A stretch of 64,000 nucleotides of DNA from Capra hircus (Eukaryota > Chordata > Mammalia > Artiodactyla > Bovidae). This document shows positions 23,237 to 34,814 of the stretch, in pieces. The stretch lies in NCBI RefSeq assembly GCF_001704415.2, contig NC_030813.1, forward strand, positions 11,054,001 to 11,118,000, given 5' to 3'. A model generated the notes under the pieces. That model saw only the letters and a program-made list of their open reading frames with translations, was not told the DNA's origin and did no database searches. Numbering within the stretch: position 1 is the first letter of the stretch; each line of letters starts with the position of its first letter. The translations under genes were made by a program, and so were the position numbers.

Positions 23237-23359
23237 CTCCACATCTTTGGGAATAGTTATGGGAAGATTATTGTGATTCTTTGGCATTTTCTTGGACATG
23301 GGGTAGCTCCTCTTGGTTGATGCCCCTGACCTTGGATGTGGGGTAGCTCCTCTCGGCAA
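23237..23359. repeat. Short internal duplication between L1 and BovB
   Basis: The motif 'tggggtagctcctct' occurs at about 23299-23313 and 23339-23353, with 'gatgcccctgaccttgg' between. I do not recognise the parent family. Confidence 0.4.
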
Positions 23360-25029
23360 GCAAAGATGGGCTCAATAAAGGACAGAAATGGTGTGGACCT
23401 AACAGAAGCAGAAAATAGTAAGAAGAGATGGCAAGAATACACAGAGGAACTGTACAAAAAAAGATCTTAACTACCAAGATAATCACGATGGTGTGATCAC
23501 TCACCTAGAGCCAGACATCCTGGAATGTGAAGTCAAGTGGGCCTTAGGAAGAATCACTACAAACAAAGCTAGTGGAGGTGATGGAATTCTAGTTGTGCTA
23601 TTTCAAATCCTAAAAGACGATGCTGAGAAAGTGCTGCACTCAATATGCCAGCAAATTTGGAAAACTCAGCAGGGGCCACAGGACTGGAAAAGGTCAGTTT
23701 TCATTCCAATTCCAAAGAAAGGCAACGCCGAAGAATGCTCAAAGTATCGCACAATTGCACTCATCTCACACGCTAGTAAAGTAATGCTCAAAATTCTCCA
23801 AGCCAGGCTTCAGCAATAGTGAACCGTGAACTCCCAGATGTTCAAGCTCGTTTTAGCAAAGGCAGAGGAACCAGAGATCAAATTGCCAGCATTCACTGGA
23901 TCATGGAAAAAGCAAGAGAGTTTCAGAGAAACATCTATTTCTGCTTTATTAACTATGCCAAAGCTTTTGACTGTGTCGATCCCTATAAACTGTAGCACAC
24001 TCTTCAAGAAATGGAAGACCAGACCACCTGACCTGCCTTTTGAGAAACCTGTATGCAGGACAGGAAGCAACAGTTAGAACTAGACATGAAACAATAGACT
24101 TGTTCCAAATTGGGAAAGGAGTATGTCAAGGGTGTATATTGTCACCCTGCTTATTTAACTTATATGCAGAGTACATCATGAGAAATTCTGGACTGGATGA
24201 AGCACAAGCTGGAATCAAGATTGCTGGGAGAAATATCAATAACCTCAGATATGCAGATGACACCAGCCTTATGGCAGAAAGTGAAGAGGAACTAAAGAGC
24301 CTCTTGATGAAAGTGAAAGAAGAGAGTGAAAAAGTTGGCTTAAAGCTCAACATTCAGAAAACTAAGATCATGGCATCTGGTCCCATCACTTCATGGCAAG
24401 TAGATGAGAAAACAGTGAAAACAGTGGCTGACTTTAATTTTGGGGGCTCCAAAATCACTGCAGATGGTGATTCCAGCCATGAAATTAAAAGATGCTTACT
24501 CCTTGGAAATTTATGACCAACCTAGACAGCATATTGAAAAGCAGAAACATTACTTTGCCAACAAAGGTCCATCTTGTCAAGGCTATGTTTTTTCCAGTAG
24601 TCATGTATGGATGTGAGAGTTGGACTATAAAGAAAGCTGAGCACCAAAGAATTGATGCTTTTGAACTGTGGTGTTGGAGAAGACTCTTGAGGGTCCCTTG
24701 AACTGCCAGGAGATCCAACCAGTCCATCCTAAAGGAAATCAGTCCTGGGTGTTTATTGGACGGACTGATGTTGGAGCTGAAACTCCAATACTTTGGCCAC
24801 GTGACCCGAAGAGCTGACTCACTTGAAAAAACCCTGATGCTGGGAAAGATTGAAGGCAGGAGGAGAAGGGGACGACAGAAGATGAGATGGTTAGATGGCA
24901 TCATCGACTCAATGGACATGAGTTTGTGTAGACTCTGGGAGTTGGTGATGGACAGGGCGGCCTGGCATGCTGGGATTCATGGGGGTGCAAAGAGTCTGAC
25001 ATGACTGAGCGATTACACTGAACTGAACT
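23360..25029 (+). mobile_element. BovB LINE, from the EN/RT linker to the 3' end
   Basis: It starts 'gcaaagatgggctcaataaa' and passes through RT motifs, YADD (24250-24261) and SWTIKKAEH to the 'gaactgaact' tail. Frames break near 23818, 24000 and 24510. It is the longest plus-oriented BovB in the window. Confidence 0.93.
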
Positions 25030-26181
25030 TGGTGTTTTCTTGATTTTTTATATTCCTTAAAATCTTGCATCTCTGCCTTCACATTTCAAGTAACAATCAC
25101 CTCCTCTAGTCTTTAGTAACTGACTTTAGGAGAGAAATACCTTCTGCCAGTCCTGAAAGGAACTCTGAATCTTTCTCAGTTCTTCTATAAATACGTTTGC
25201 TTCACAGTCTTCTCTTTTGAGAGAGTTCTTAGTTTTATTTCTTCTCTGAATCCAGCAACGAACTAGGCTGGGCTCCAAGACTCTCCCTTTTGCTTTCCCC
25301 GAGGTGGAGCTAAAGCTCAAATTTGTAGCCTCTCAGAGGCCTGCAGAGTTGGCCTGCTTTCCTGTGCGTGCTCACTATTAGTCTCAGGAGCACCACTGCG
25401 AGCCCGCCTGCAGAGTTGACCTGGTTTACTGAACATGCTCAATAGCTGTCTGGGGAACACGTACTGAAGACCCTTCACAGGGTAAACGTGTGTGTGGGTG
25501 AGCCGTGCACAGCTCTGAGGTTTCCTGTGGCCCACTTGAAGGAATCTGCAGACAGCCATGCCCAGAGGCTTCTGGATGGGCTTCTTGATGGAATGAGAAG
25601 CAGTTCTCATTGAAGGAACTACAACCCTTCAATGCCTCCAAAAGTGTTATCTGCCCCTCTTCCAGCTTGTTCCCATCCACCAGTCGTTCAGCTCATGACT
25701 CAGGACTCTGGATGGGTTGGAAGACATGAGGACTCTTTGGGAGCATCCTGCACAACTTGGGAAACTGGGTGTTCCCTCACAAGCTTTCACTTGCCCTCTC
25801 AGGAGAAATCGTGGCTTGAGAAAAATGTGTCTTGGCAGTGAACTGTGCTGTCCTGGGGGAAAGGTGATATGGAGTAAACTTGAACTCTTTCTTTGATCCT
25901 CTCCAGTGCATCCAAACTCTTTTTTTCTTCCACTGGAATCTGGACTTCCTCAAGGGCTCTATCTTCAGTGGGTGATTGTCCAAGATGGTGTTCTCCGGGG
26001 ACCCCTGAACTGAATCCAAGAGGAGCTGGACTCAGTTCATAGGCCACTGTAGGGGTCACAGCGGGGACCGAAGTCTGTATACCCATTACCCTACCCACGG
26101 GTGGGATAGACTCCCTACAGTTCCCTTGGAAATGGTCCTGGATCCCACAGCTTCCTCAAAGGCACTTTGGTCATTGCTTTT
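25030..26181. other. GC-richer unassigned block
   Basis: From about 25250 to 26110 the base composition is visibly richer in G+C than the neighbourhood. Several overlapping minus-strand frames of 80-99 codons occur (25317-25610, 25426-25680, 25777-26019, 25799-26098). One reads ALEEVQIPVEEKKSLDALER and could be a fragment of a retrocopied mRNA or an old retroelement. I do not recognise it, and each frame is broken. Confidence 0.4.
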
Positions 26182-26405
26182 GTTGCTGTTGTTTAGTCGC
26201 TCAGTCATCTTTGCAGCCCCATAGCCTGCAGTGCACCAGGCTTCTCTGTCCTTCTCTATCTCCCAGAGTTTGCTCAGATTCATGTACATGGAGTCAGTGA
26301 TGCTATTTTACCATCTTATCCTCTGCCGCCCCCTTTTTCTTTTGCCTTTGATCTCTCCCAACATTAGGATCTTTTCCAATGAGTCAATTCTTTAAGTCAG
26401 GTGGT
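26182..26405 (-). mobile_element. BovB 3' end
   Basis: 'tttagtcgctcagtcatct', 'ctcccagagtttgctcag' and 'gatcttttccaatgagtc' give the reverse-oriented last ~220 nt of BovB. It is moderately diverged. Confidence 0.85.
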
Positions 26406-26639
26406 CCATGAATATATGTCAAATTGTTATTGTTTGAAGGTGAGACATAAATGAGGGACATATTCATTCACATTGCTGACATCACTCCTCAAGACTGATT
26501 ATCTTAACACCACTGTTGAATTTGTACCATTTCCCATGGCTACTGGCCAGGTCATCATTATCTCTCAATCATTTGACTAGAAAAAACCTCCTCAATGACT
26601 TCTGACCTCCAATCTTCACCCCTTTTCAAAACAAAGTCA

Positions 26640-27340
26640 GAATATACTTCCTAAAATGCGTATCTGACTATACTTCACCCCTGTTCAAAATTTGCCAGTG
26701 TTTCTCCATCATTCTTGGAGTTGAAACTCAAACCCTTCAAGAACTTAAAAGATCTGTATGGACTGGTCTTTTCCTTTCTCTTGCTACCTTGTATGGGCTA
26801 CACTGCATTTTTAGTTTCTTGAATGTAAACTTTCACCAGCTGTCATGCACACGTTTCTTTCTTCTGGCACGTGGGTCTCGTGTCTCCCACTCCTACCCCA
26901 ACCCATTCTCTTACATGAGTGGTCCTAACTCATCACTTTCCAGATTTTTAACTCCAAGCTTCTTTTTTTTAAAAATTTTCTAAAGTCCTTTAAGGTGTTT
27001 TTTTTTTTAATGTGAACCACTTTTTTTTTTAATTTGTTACAATATTGCTTCTGTTTTAAGTTTCAGGGATTGAACCCGCACCCCCTACGTTGGAAGGTGA
27101 AGTCACCACTGCACAGCCAAGGAAGATCCCTCCTACAAGTCTTAGATCAGTGCCCAGCTCCCTGCATCTGTGTGACGTCATAGAGTAGGGAATTGCTACA
27201 TCACATTGTATTATAATCTGCTATGTTCTTTACTATATCGCCACTTAACCCTCAACTCTTCTAGGCAAAAACTATTTATAGTTTATTAATAATTGTATCT
27301 CCAGTCCCTAATGGACTGACACTTAGTAGGCAACTAATAT
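26640..27340 (+). mobile_element. L2 LINE 3' portion, interrupted by a CHR SINE
   Basis: The L2 'ccagtgtttctccatcattc' to 'gaacttaaaagatctgtatgg' block is recognisable. The L2 3' end resumes after the SINE ('gcaactaatatttaataaa'). It is ancient and without a frame. Confidence 0.65.
26955..27132 (-). mobile_element. CHR-type SINE
   Basis: T-rich tracts (complement of the A-rich tail) are followed by 'cagggattgaacccgcacc' and 'cagccaaggaagatccc', the reverse of the tRNA-derived CHR head. It is old and shortened. Confidence 0.65.
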
Positions 27341-29588
27341 TTAATAAATTAAAATATTAATAAATATTTAATAAATAAATAAAAAATCAATTGGTTGACT
27401 GAAGAAATAAAAATTATTTCTTTTCCCCCTTGAAAACTGTTGAACTCTGAGGCTATTAGCGCAGCTTACACTGGTCACTAAAAGACATGTTTCCTCCTCC
27501 CAAGGGCTGAATTGGCCATGATTATTCCTGGGGTTATGAATTTGCACTTTCATGACTTTTACATAGCATCATTGAAGCATGGCTGGAAAGGAGATTCGAT
27601 CTTTTGAAAAGAGAGTAATGCTAAGTAGCTCAGATGGGAAGCAGCGTCGGTTGTTTGTCTCCCTTCATGTAAAAATGGTACGTCTTTGTTCAGAATCAAG
27701 GCACGCTAAAAGGCAATTATAGCAACATCTAAAACCTGGATTCTGACTTGACTATTAAAGCAAGACAAAACACAAATATATTCAATAGCGATATGGTTGT
27801 GAGCATGTGTTGCCTTTTAATGACTTAGGCCTCTATTAATGCACAAGAAAAATGGAGAGTACAGCTCCTGCTCACTGAAATAGAGCCGACGCCCGCTGTT
27901 CTCTGTTAGGACAGTTGCCCTCTTCCCAGCGGCTTTGACGAAGTCACAGCCCAACTTCTTCATTTAGGAAGATCAGTGTTTATACTTTAGTTGGTCTTGA
28001 ATCAAAATAGTTCTGATTTGTTAATAACTCACTAACCAAATATTATGACTGAAAAACTGGGACACTGGTAAATAAGCAGATGCAGAATGGAACTTCTGTT
28101 GCATTAGGCTGATAAATGGAAATGGAACAAATAAAAAATGTAATTTAGCAATTCATTATCTCCTATTAAATACCAGCTGTTTTCAGGGATTTAGGATAGG
28201 GTGTTTTGTGTTTCCCCTCACGTTTGGAGAATATGGGGAATAACTGGAAAGCAATGAAGTTATTTCACATTTTCTACTAGCAAAAGTAGTATATGACATA
28301 CCAAGGACTCATTTGTTTATTCAATAAATATTTGTTGTGCACCTAGTATTCCCTGACATCTTGCAAACCCAGAGTAGCGTGTATGAACTCAGAGAGCTTA
28401 CATTTAAAATGGGAGTGAGGGAGCAAGAAGCAACCAAACAGATACATAATGTCAAGTGGTGACTGCCTTGAAGGACAAGAGTAGAGGTCTAGGGGTACTC
28501 TGATTTAGGTACGTAAAGGGAGCAAAGCAGACATCAACTCACAGCATTACTTCCCTCGAGTACTGTCTGTCTATGAAATCTCATTGCACTTTGTGAAATA
28601 AAACAAAAGATTACATTTAACAATCTTGTCCTATATTGAATCTTAACTGCAGCTGTCAGAAGTGATTCTGGGGGATAAAACTTACATTTATTAAGAAATT
28701 GCATGAAGACTACAAAAGCGCTTCATATGTTGGGTATCAAACAGTGATTTTTCCTCTGGTGTAAATATATCCAACATTTTCTGCTTTGACTCGAAATCAC
28801 AGTAACTGTCATAAGCATGATATATGCAGTTATTTCAGCAAATCAAAGAAACACCAACTTTGCTTACAAAAGATATGACCTCTGAGATGTATATCAACTA
28901 ATTAAAAACTATATTTGATATGTTAACTACTCCATAGTTACCTTAATTGAATATGCATAATGGTAATACATTTTATAAAACTGTAATTTATTGTTTCCAT
29001 TTATAGTAGAAAATTCTGAGATTCAGAGATATTAATCTATATGGTAGGGCAGAGACAGTCCTTAAACCCAGGAATTTTGGTTCCATATTTCATATTGGTA
29101 CTGTCCCACTGTGTGCAAACCAAACTGATGTGAATTATAACAGCAACCCAAAATTCTTTATGTTTTCTGGCTTAGGCCATAAAGACTCCCAGGATAATCT
29201 GTTAATTATTATTTCTTTAAAAAAAAAAAAACTGTTTGATTAGCATTATTTTCTTCATCAAGCCTGCTCCAAATTAAAAACAAAGGTTTAGTTTTTTACA
29301 TACCCAGGAAAAGTCTTCCATATTATAACAGTCAAGGGTGTGGGATGTTAAAGCATCAGCTGAGAGCAGTAATTAATTATAAACGCCTGTGGCGACGCTC
29401 ATCTTACATGAAACCACACTGAAAGTCACTGGGAACGAAAGAGCTCCCTCTGCTTAGAGAAGCAGGCTGAGTGGTTGAATCAATAGCTGGAGTGTACTCA
29501 GTAGAGATTTAAAGACGTGAACTAAATCATTCCTACATTTTTCCCGTCCATCTGCCCTAGAGATGGTGAAATATGCTTGACTCTGGAC
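27341..29588. other. Unique-looking intronic block
   Basis: (TAAA)-like sequence at 27341-27395. A 'tttattcaataaatatttgt' block at 28315-28510 resembles a widespread mammalian interspersed repeat. A weak MIR/L2-like block lies at 28990-29095. The rest is unassigned and no coding frame was seen. Confidence 0.5.
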
Positions 29589-29733
29589 CTTTCTTTGCTT
29601 CTCTTTCTTCCTTTTACGCTCTTCCTTCCTGCCATCCTGCCTTCTTCCTTCCTTCCGCCCTCCCTCCCTTCCTTCTTTCCTTTCTTTGTTTTTTTCTTCT
29701 TGTTCTTGTCCTCTTTTTCTTTCTCCTTCTAAA
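29589..29733 (+). repeat. Polypyrimidine (CT-rich) tract
   Basis: About 145 nt dominated by C and T ('ccctccctcccttccttc'). It gives spurious Arg/Glu/Lys-rich frames on the minus strand. Confidence 0.85.
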
Positions 29734-31626
29734 ACCAGTTTTAGAGAAAGACATTTTGAATGGTCTTTTGAAATCAATGTTTCTTTAATATTGAAAGTTT
29801 GGAGTTACTTTCAATTTCTAGAACATATTTCTATTAAGAAATATGCTAATCTTTCCATATGAAATAGCAATTTCTGTCTTCACTGTGTATTATTTTAAAA
29901 TGTTCAGAGTCAATAATCAGTTGAAATTGTATATGTGTAGTGATATAAATATTGAAGTAGTGACCTATTTCTTTCACTTCTAAAAACATTTAATACATAA
30001 ATCAAATTTTATGTTGGATCAATTCTAGGAAAAGTTTACAAAGAAATGTTAGTTTTGACCTAATGTTGTTACAAATAAAATCTATCAGATAATTAAAATG
30101 ATAGAAGGAGAAAAAAGCAGATAAACTTGTTTCCAAAGTCTCTGGCAGAAGCTTGGGTGTGAGCACTGATTCTGAATTCACATACCCAACTTTGAGCAAT
30201 GATTTGCTGGGATTCCATCTATAATCTCAGAGAGAACACTCAAACCCTTTAATCTTCATGAACCTTTCCTCTAAAACAGGGTGAGTTCTTAGTACTTAAT
30301 CAATACAACAAAAATGAACATAAAGCCGCATGGCAAAGTTATATAAATAAATTAATATTATGATTCAACAGCATCATGTGTTAAAAAAATCAATCATTGA
30401 TCAAATTTCAATATATGATATTTAAAAAAAAATAAAGTGGTATAATTCAATAGTGAATTCCAAGCTAATGATGGGCTTTTAGACTGAGTGTCAGAGTAAT
30501 ATAACTGTGTTAGATTTGGGCAAGTGTTCCTTACTTTTGGCATCTGAAAACACAGACATATGCATATACCAAGTAATTAGTTGCCCAGGACTGAAAAGGT
30601 AGTATTGGGGTGCCTCTAATTATAATACAAGAATTATATCATAAGTGCTTAAAGCTGGTAATGTTGGTATAGTGCTTAAAACTTGGTAATGAGTGCTTAA
30701 AACTTGGCAATGTTAAGCATAGTTTAATTCTTAGTATCTCTTGGTGGTTCCAGCCTATGTTCAGAACAAAAAGACATAAGATCTCCTTTTATAGGAAAAT
30801 ATGAGTACAATGCCAAAGCCCATCAGAGGAACCATCAGAGATGCCTTCCCCTATATTCCATCTATCTTCACATTTTATGAGAACTAAAAGCCTAATCAAT
30901 TATTTAACGACCTAATGGACATATTTTTAAACACAATGAACTCTTTCTGGAGAGCAGCACACTGACAGGGCCACAGAGGCAAAAATGGAAACTAACTGCT
31001 AACATTTAATGTTTATCTGTGCTGTGGCATGAAGACAGGGCTAGCTGCCTTAAAACAGGGTACATTTCTTCTTGCTCTGCGAAGTTATTGTATCATCCTG
31101 CATTTGTTATAATACTGTGCTTTTCCTATGAACCAGGTATCTGACAACTCTGTGAACGATTGCATTTCTAGAGGCACTATAAGGCACAGAATTGATATCC
31201 AAATATTTCAAGAGTACTTTAAATAAGAATATATGCTGTAAAAATGATTTTAAATTCCAATTTAAGTGACTACGCTTGATTTTCTGGTTATGGATATTAG
31301 CATCCATACAATTTACGGTGCCATTGTGTTTGTCATACAAGTAGGAAAAGCCAGAAAACTGTTCTGGTATTGGCAGTCTGCAAATATTTTTGCTCAATTT
31401 AGAGAAGGTTGACGCTTCATTTTCTGGGTAAAATAAAGCCTTTCCCCCTCCCCGCCCTTTTTTTCCCTTATCCTCTCTACTTAATAAGACAGGCAAAATA
31501 AAATGATATACAAAACAATTGCATGACTTGGAGCTAAAGACTCAGAAGAGCAGTCACTTGCCCATATTTACAGAATAATATTTTGTTTGTCACTGCAACA
31601 GGCTGTGCTTTTATCCACATTTAAAT
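29734..31626. other. Unique-looking intronic block
   Basis: AT-rich and mostly unassigned. Near 30640-30720 the phrase 'agtgcttaaa-cttggtaatg' is repeated three times in short succession, a small tandem duplication. A 129-codon minus frame at 31107-31496 has no recognisable domain. Confidence 0.5.
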
Positions 31627-31833
31627 ATTAGCCTTCCCATGGCTCAGCAGGGGAAGAATTCACCTGCAATTCAGGAGACACAGATTTGATCCCTGGATTC
31701 AGGGTAAGATCCCCTGGAGGAGGAAATGACAGCCCCCTTCAGTATTCTTGCCTGGGAAATCCCATGGAAGGAGAACCCCAGGGGTTACAGTCCAGATGGT
31801 CACAGAATCAGACACAACTGAGCACGTGCGTGA
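31627..31833 (+). mobile_element. Bov-tA SINE
   Basis: The head is 'gccttcccatggctcagcag', followed by 'gatcccctggaggaggaaat' and the tail 'cagacacaactgagcacg'. It is diverged. Confidence 0.88.
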
Positions 31834-32540
31834 TGAAAAGAAAGGTTATTCTTTAGAGTCCCATTATTTTTATCCAATTCCGTTACCAACATTTATACAT
31901 CACTTTATTTAAAACCTCCTCTTTCTTTGAACAGTAGATACCGCCTTCAATGGATTATTCCGCAGGTCATGATTTTCTTAAATTTGGTTGGTGTGTATTG
32001 CACCTGACATCGAGAAACTCAGTTTTATGTTTTTAATGAATAATTAGACTATGAGAGTACCTTCCAGCTTGATTTTAATTTTTACGACAGATTAAAGGAA
32101 GAATTTAGATTTCCTTCATGTTTGGTTATGATAGAGTTGAGAGTGTGGAGAGTGAGGGAGAGACATACGTCTCAGAGACAATGACAAGGGGGAGGCAGCC
32201 CAGAGGCCAGCGTGGTGACAGAAGCCTGGCGTCAGTGACCAGGAAGACTTGCCAACAGGGGGCCTACTGACATTAACATTGGATATCTTATTCTTAAACT
32301 CATCCATTGAACATGATATCTATGAAGGTAAAGCACTGCTTGTCTGAATCCATGCAAATCTCTGAGCTGAAGTGTTTCCAGATCCAGTGGGTTTGCATTT
32401 GTAAACCATTTGCAGCATGTATCACAGTCATACCTTTTCTAGATGATGCTTTGGGAAGTATTGGGCAAAAGTAGTTTTACTATATCCTTAAGGAAATAAC
32501 AATCAGAATAAAAGCACTGGATAAGTGGAGGAACATATTG
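31834..32540. other. Unassigned intronic sequence
   Basis: No repeat family and no coding frame with support. Confidence 0.45.
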
Positions 32541-32737
32541 TTTAGTTGCAAAGTCGTGTTTGACTCCCCATGGACTATAGTCCTCCAGGCTGCTCTGTCC
32601 ATGGGATTTCCCAGGCAAAAATACTGGAGTGCATTGCCATCTCCTTCTCCAGGGGATCTTCCTGACCCAGGGATCAAACTCACATCCCCTGCATTGGCAG
32701 GCAGATTCTTTACCACTGAACCATCAGGGAAGCCTGT
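32541..32737 (-). mobile_element. Bov-tA SINE
   Basis: 'agtcgtgtttgactccccat', 'ccatgggatttcccaggc' and 'ccatcagggaagcc' are visible. It is flanked by imperfect repeats gaacatattg (32531) and gaacatatattg (32741), a likely target-site duplication. Confidence 0.92.
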
Positions 32738-34384
32738 GGTGAACATATATTGTGTAAAAAATAGTAGCAATATATTATGTCTGTAAAAAATTATTTACAG
32801 TATTTTATACTGCATTTCTTTTGACTTTCCTTATTTATGCTTCTAACAACATCCAGTCTTAATTTGTCTTACTCTTCCTCCATGCTCTGAGTAGTTTTTT
32901 TTTTTTTTTTTTAATAAACAAGACGTGGCCAGAAATCCTAAAACTAAAATGTTCTGTCTGCACAATAGGCACTTTGAGCAACTCATATATGCACAGTTAA
33001 GCTGTACTTACAGATTTTTTCTTCTTAAAGTGCAGTCAATTGACCATGTACCAGCACTAATTTATTTCTAACCAGTAAAACATGTACGCATGCAGCCCGG
33101 TACACAGCTATTGCTTGTTGTGGCCAGGTTGCTCGCCTTTTTTCTCAGCAATGGGACGTTTAAATGCAGAGGCGTGCCTCAGCTTAGAACCACACAATGT
33201 CTGCAGACTGCTTTGTTCTAAATGTGGATTTTCCATTTGCCTTGCATCCGTGTTTTACTTCCTTCAGAAAGCACAGCTTGTTCTCCTAAGGAAATTCTCG
33301 ATTAATGACAAAATTAGTAGGCCACAAAATCTTTTAAGAGCATTATGGCAATGCCCACTCTATAGTACATATCTGCTCATGATATAAAAATAATTTTTAC
33401 CATATTCTCCAAGTAGTATTTTTTATTTATGATTTCGTCAGATTTTAGACAATGACAGGTGCCTTAAAATTCTATCTTAAAATAACAGTGCTAGAGGGCA
33501 GGTGGTAGATTTCTAGGACCTTATAATATTTCTTCAGACATTTGCCTGCAGCCTGCCTGGTTTTTCATAATAATTTCAGTCCTGAGGAACTATAATTATC
33601 CTGGAGAATTCTACTTATACTGTCTTATTTCTTAATTACAGTAGTGACATAAGATAAATGTACACTTATTGGGATCAAATGCAGGTTATTTTGTGGTGAT
33701 TACAAAGACGTTTTCATGACAGCAATTGCAATTATATGGTTATCAACTAGTGATACTATGTTATGTTCTAAAAAGTCTATAATTAAGTCCTGCCAAGAGG
33801 GCACTTTCTATTTGGAAAAAAAAAAAAATTGAGCTTAAATGTGAGAGAGAGTTTGACCAATGTAAAGACCCTGTATCTGTTCAAATGATTCCACATGAAT
33901 CTCAAGATCATTGTATCAACTAACATTTGAGGGATTTAATTTAAATTTCTATCTAAACAAGCTTTGTAAAGAATATTCTTTAAAATGGTTTTTCTCTCTT
34001 TTGACCTTTAAAATAAAAAGCTTTGAATACACCCTGCGGGCTGGGTGGGGGGCAGGTGGAAATTGACTGGAAATATGATAGGTGTGATACTGCTTTCAAA
34101 GATAAATTTGTAGCCTATCTGCAAAATTATTTTCAAATACTATAAGTTGTTGCCTTCAAAATAATCATGTGAGTCCAAAAATAATTTATGTTCTGTCATT
34201 CTGAGTTAAAAAAGAAAATCTTTATGTTGCCAAGATAATACCTAGATTTTCTACTTTCTTCTATAGAAGTATTCATATCCTTGGTCTTCTATTTTCAGAA
34301 AGGCAAAAGTAAAGCAATGATGGATGTCAAACTCTATGCATGAAACTGTTTAGGTGAAGGTTTGGGGTATATCGTATACCAGCT
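32738..34384. other. Unique-looking intronic block
   Basis: It holds a T18 run near 32896 and an A13 run near 33817, otherwise unassigned. A 101-codon frame at 33082-33387 lacks any family signature. Confidence 0.5.
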
Positions 34385-34590
34385 TTGCCTAGGTTTTAAA
34401 TTCTGCTCTGCCATTGAATGTGGGACCTGAACAAATTATTTAACTATGCCTCAGTTTCTTCATCTGTTGAAGGGGACAATAACCATACCTGCTTTATAAG
34501 ACTGTGGTGAGGACTTAATCATTTCATACATGCAAAGGGCTTAGAGTTATGCCTAACGCATAGTAAGTGCTATATACTTGATGGTGATAT
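34385..34590 (+). mobile_element. MIR SINE
   Basis: 'ctgctctgccattgaatgtg', 'tatgcctcagtttcttcatc' and 'catagtaagtgctatata' follow the MIR core and 3' part. It is ancient. Confidence 0.8.
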
Positions 34591-34814
34591 TTTATGTAAT
34601 TCAGGATTTTGAGGGGAATAGTCCAAGTTCTCCCACTCTCCTCCCTACCTTCAGCCATGGTGAGGAGTATCTTCAACCAGCTTAGTGGGCTGTCCTCAGA
34701 AGATCCTTTTCAGCCTTTTAGTAAAGCGCATTCCTTGAATCTGATACCTTTAACTTACAGCTTATACTACCTTACCAGAGTGCTTTTTTCTTAATTCTTG
34801 TGCAAGCTAAAGCT

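Noticed and set aside
29454..29777. Arg/Glu/Lys-rich frame on the minus strand
   Set aside because: A direct product of the CT-rich simple tract.
31107..31496. 129-codon minus-strand frame
   Set aside because: No recognisable family and low-complexity start (Gly/Lys-rich run). Probably chance.
33082..33387. 101-codon plus frame as an extra exon
   Set aside because: No similarity to the NDST deacetylase region and no splice sites in a matching phase.
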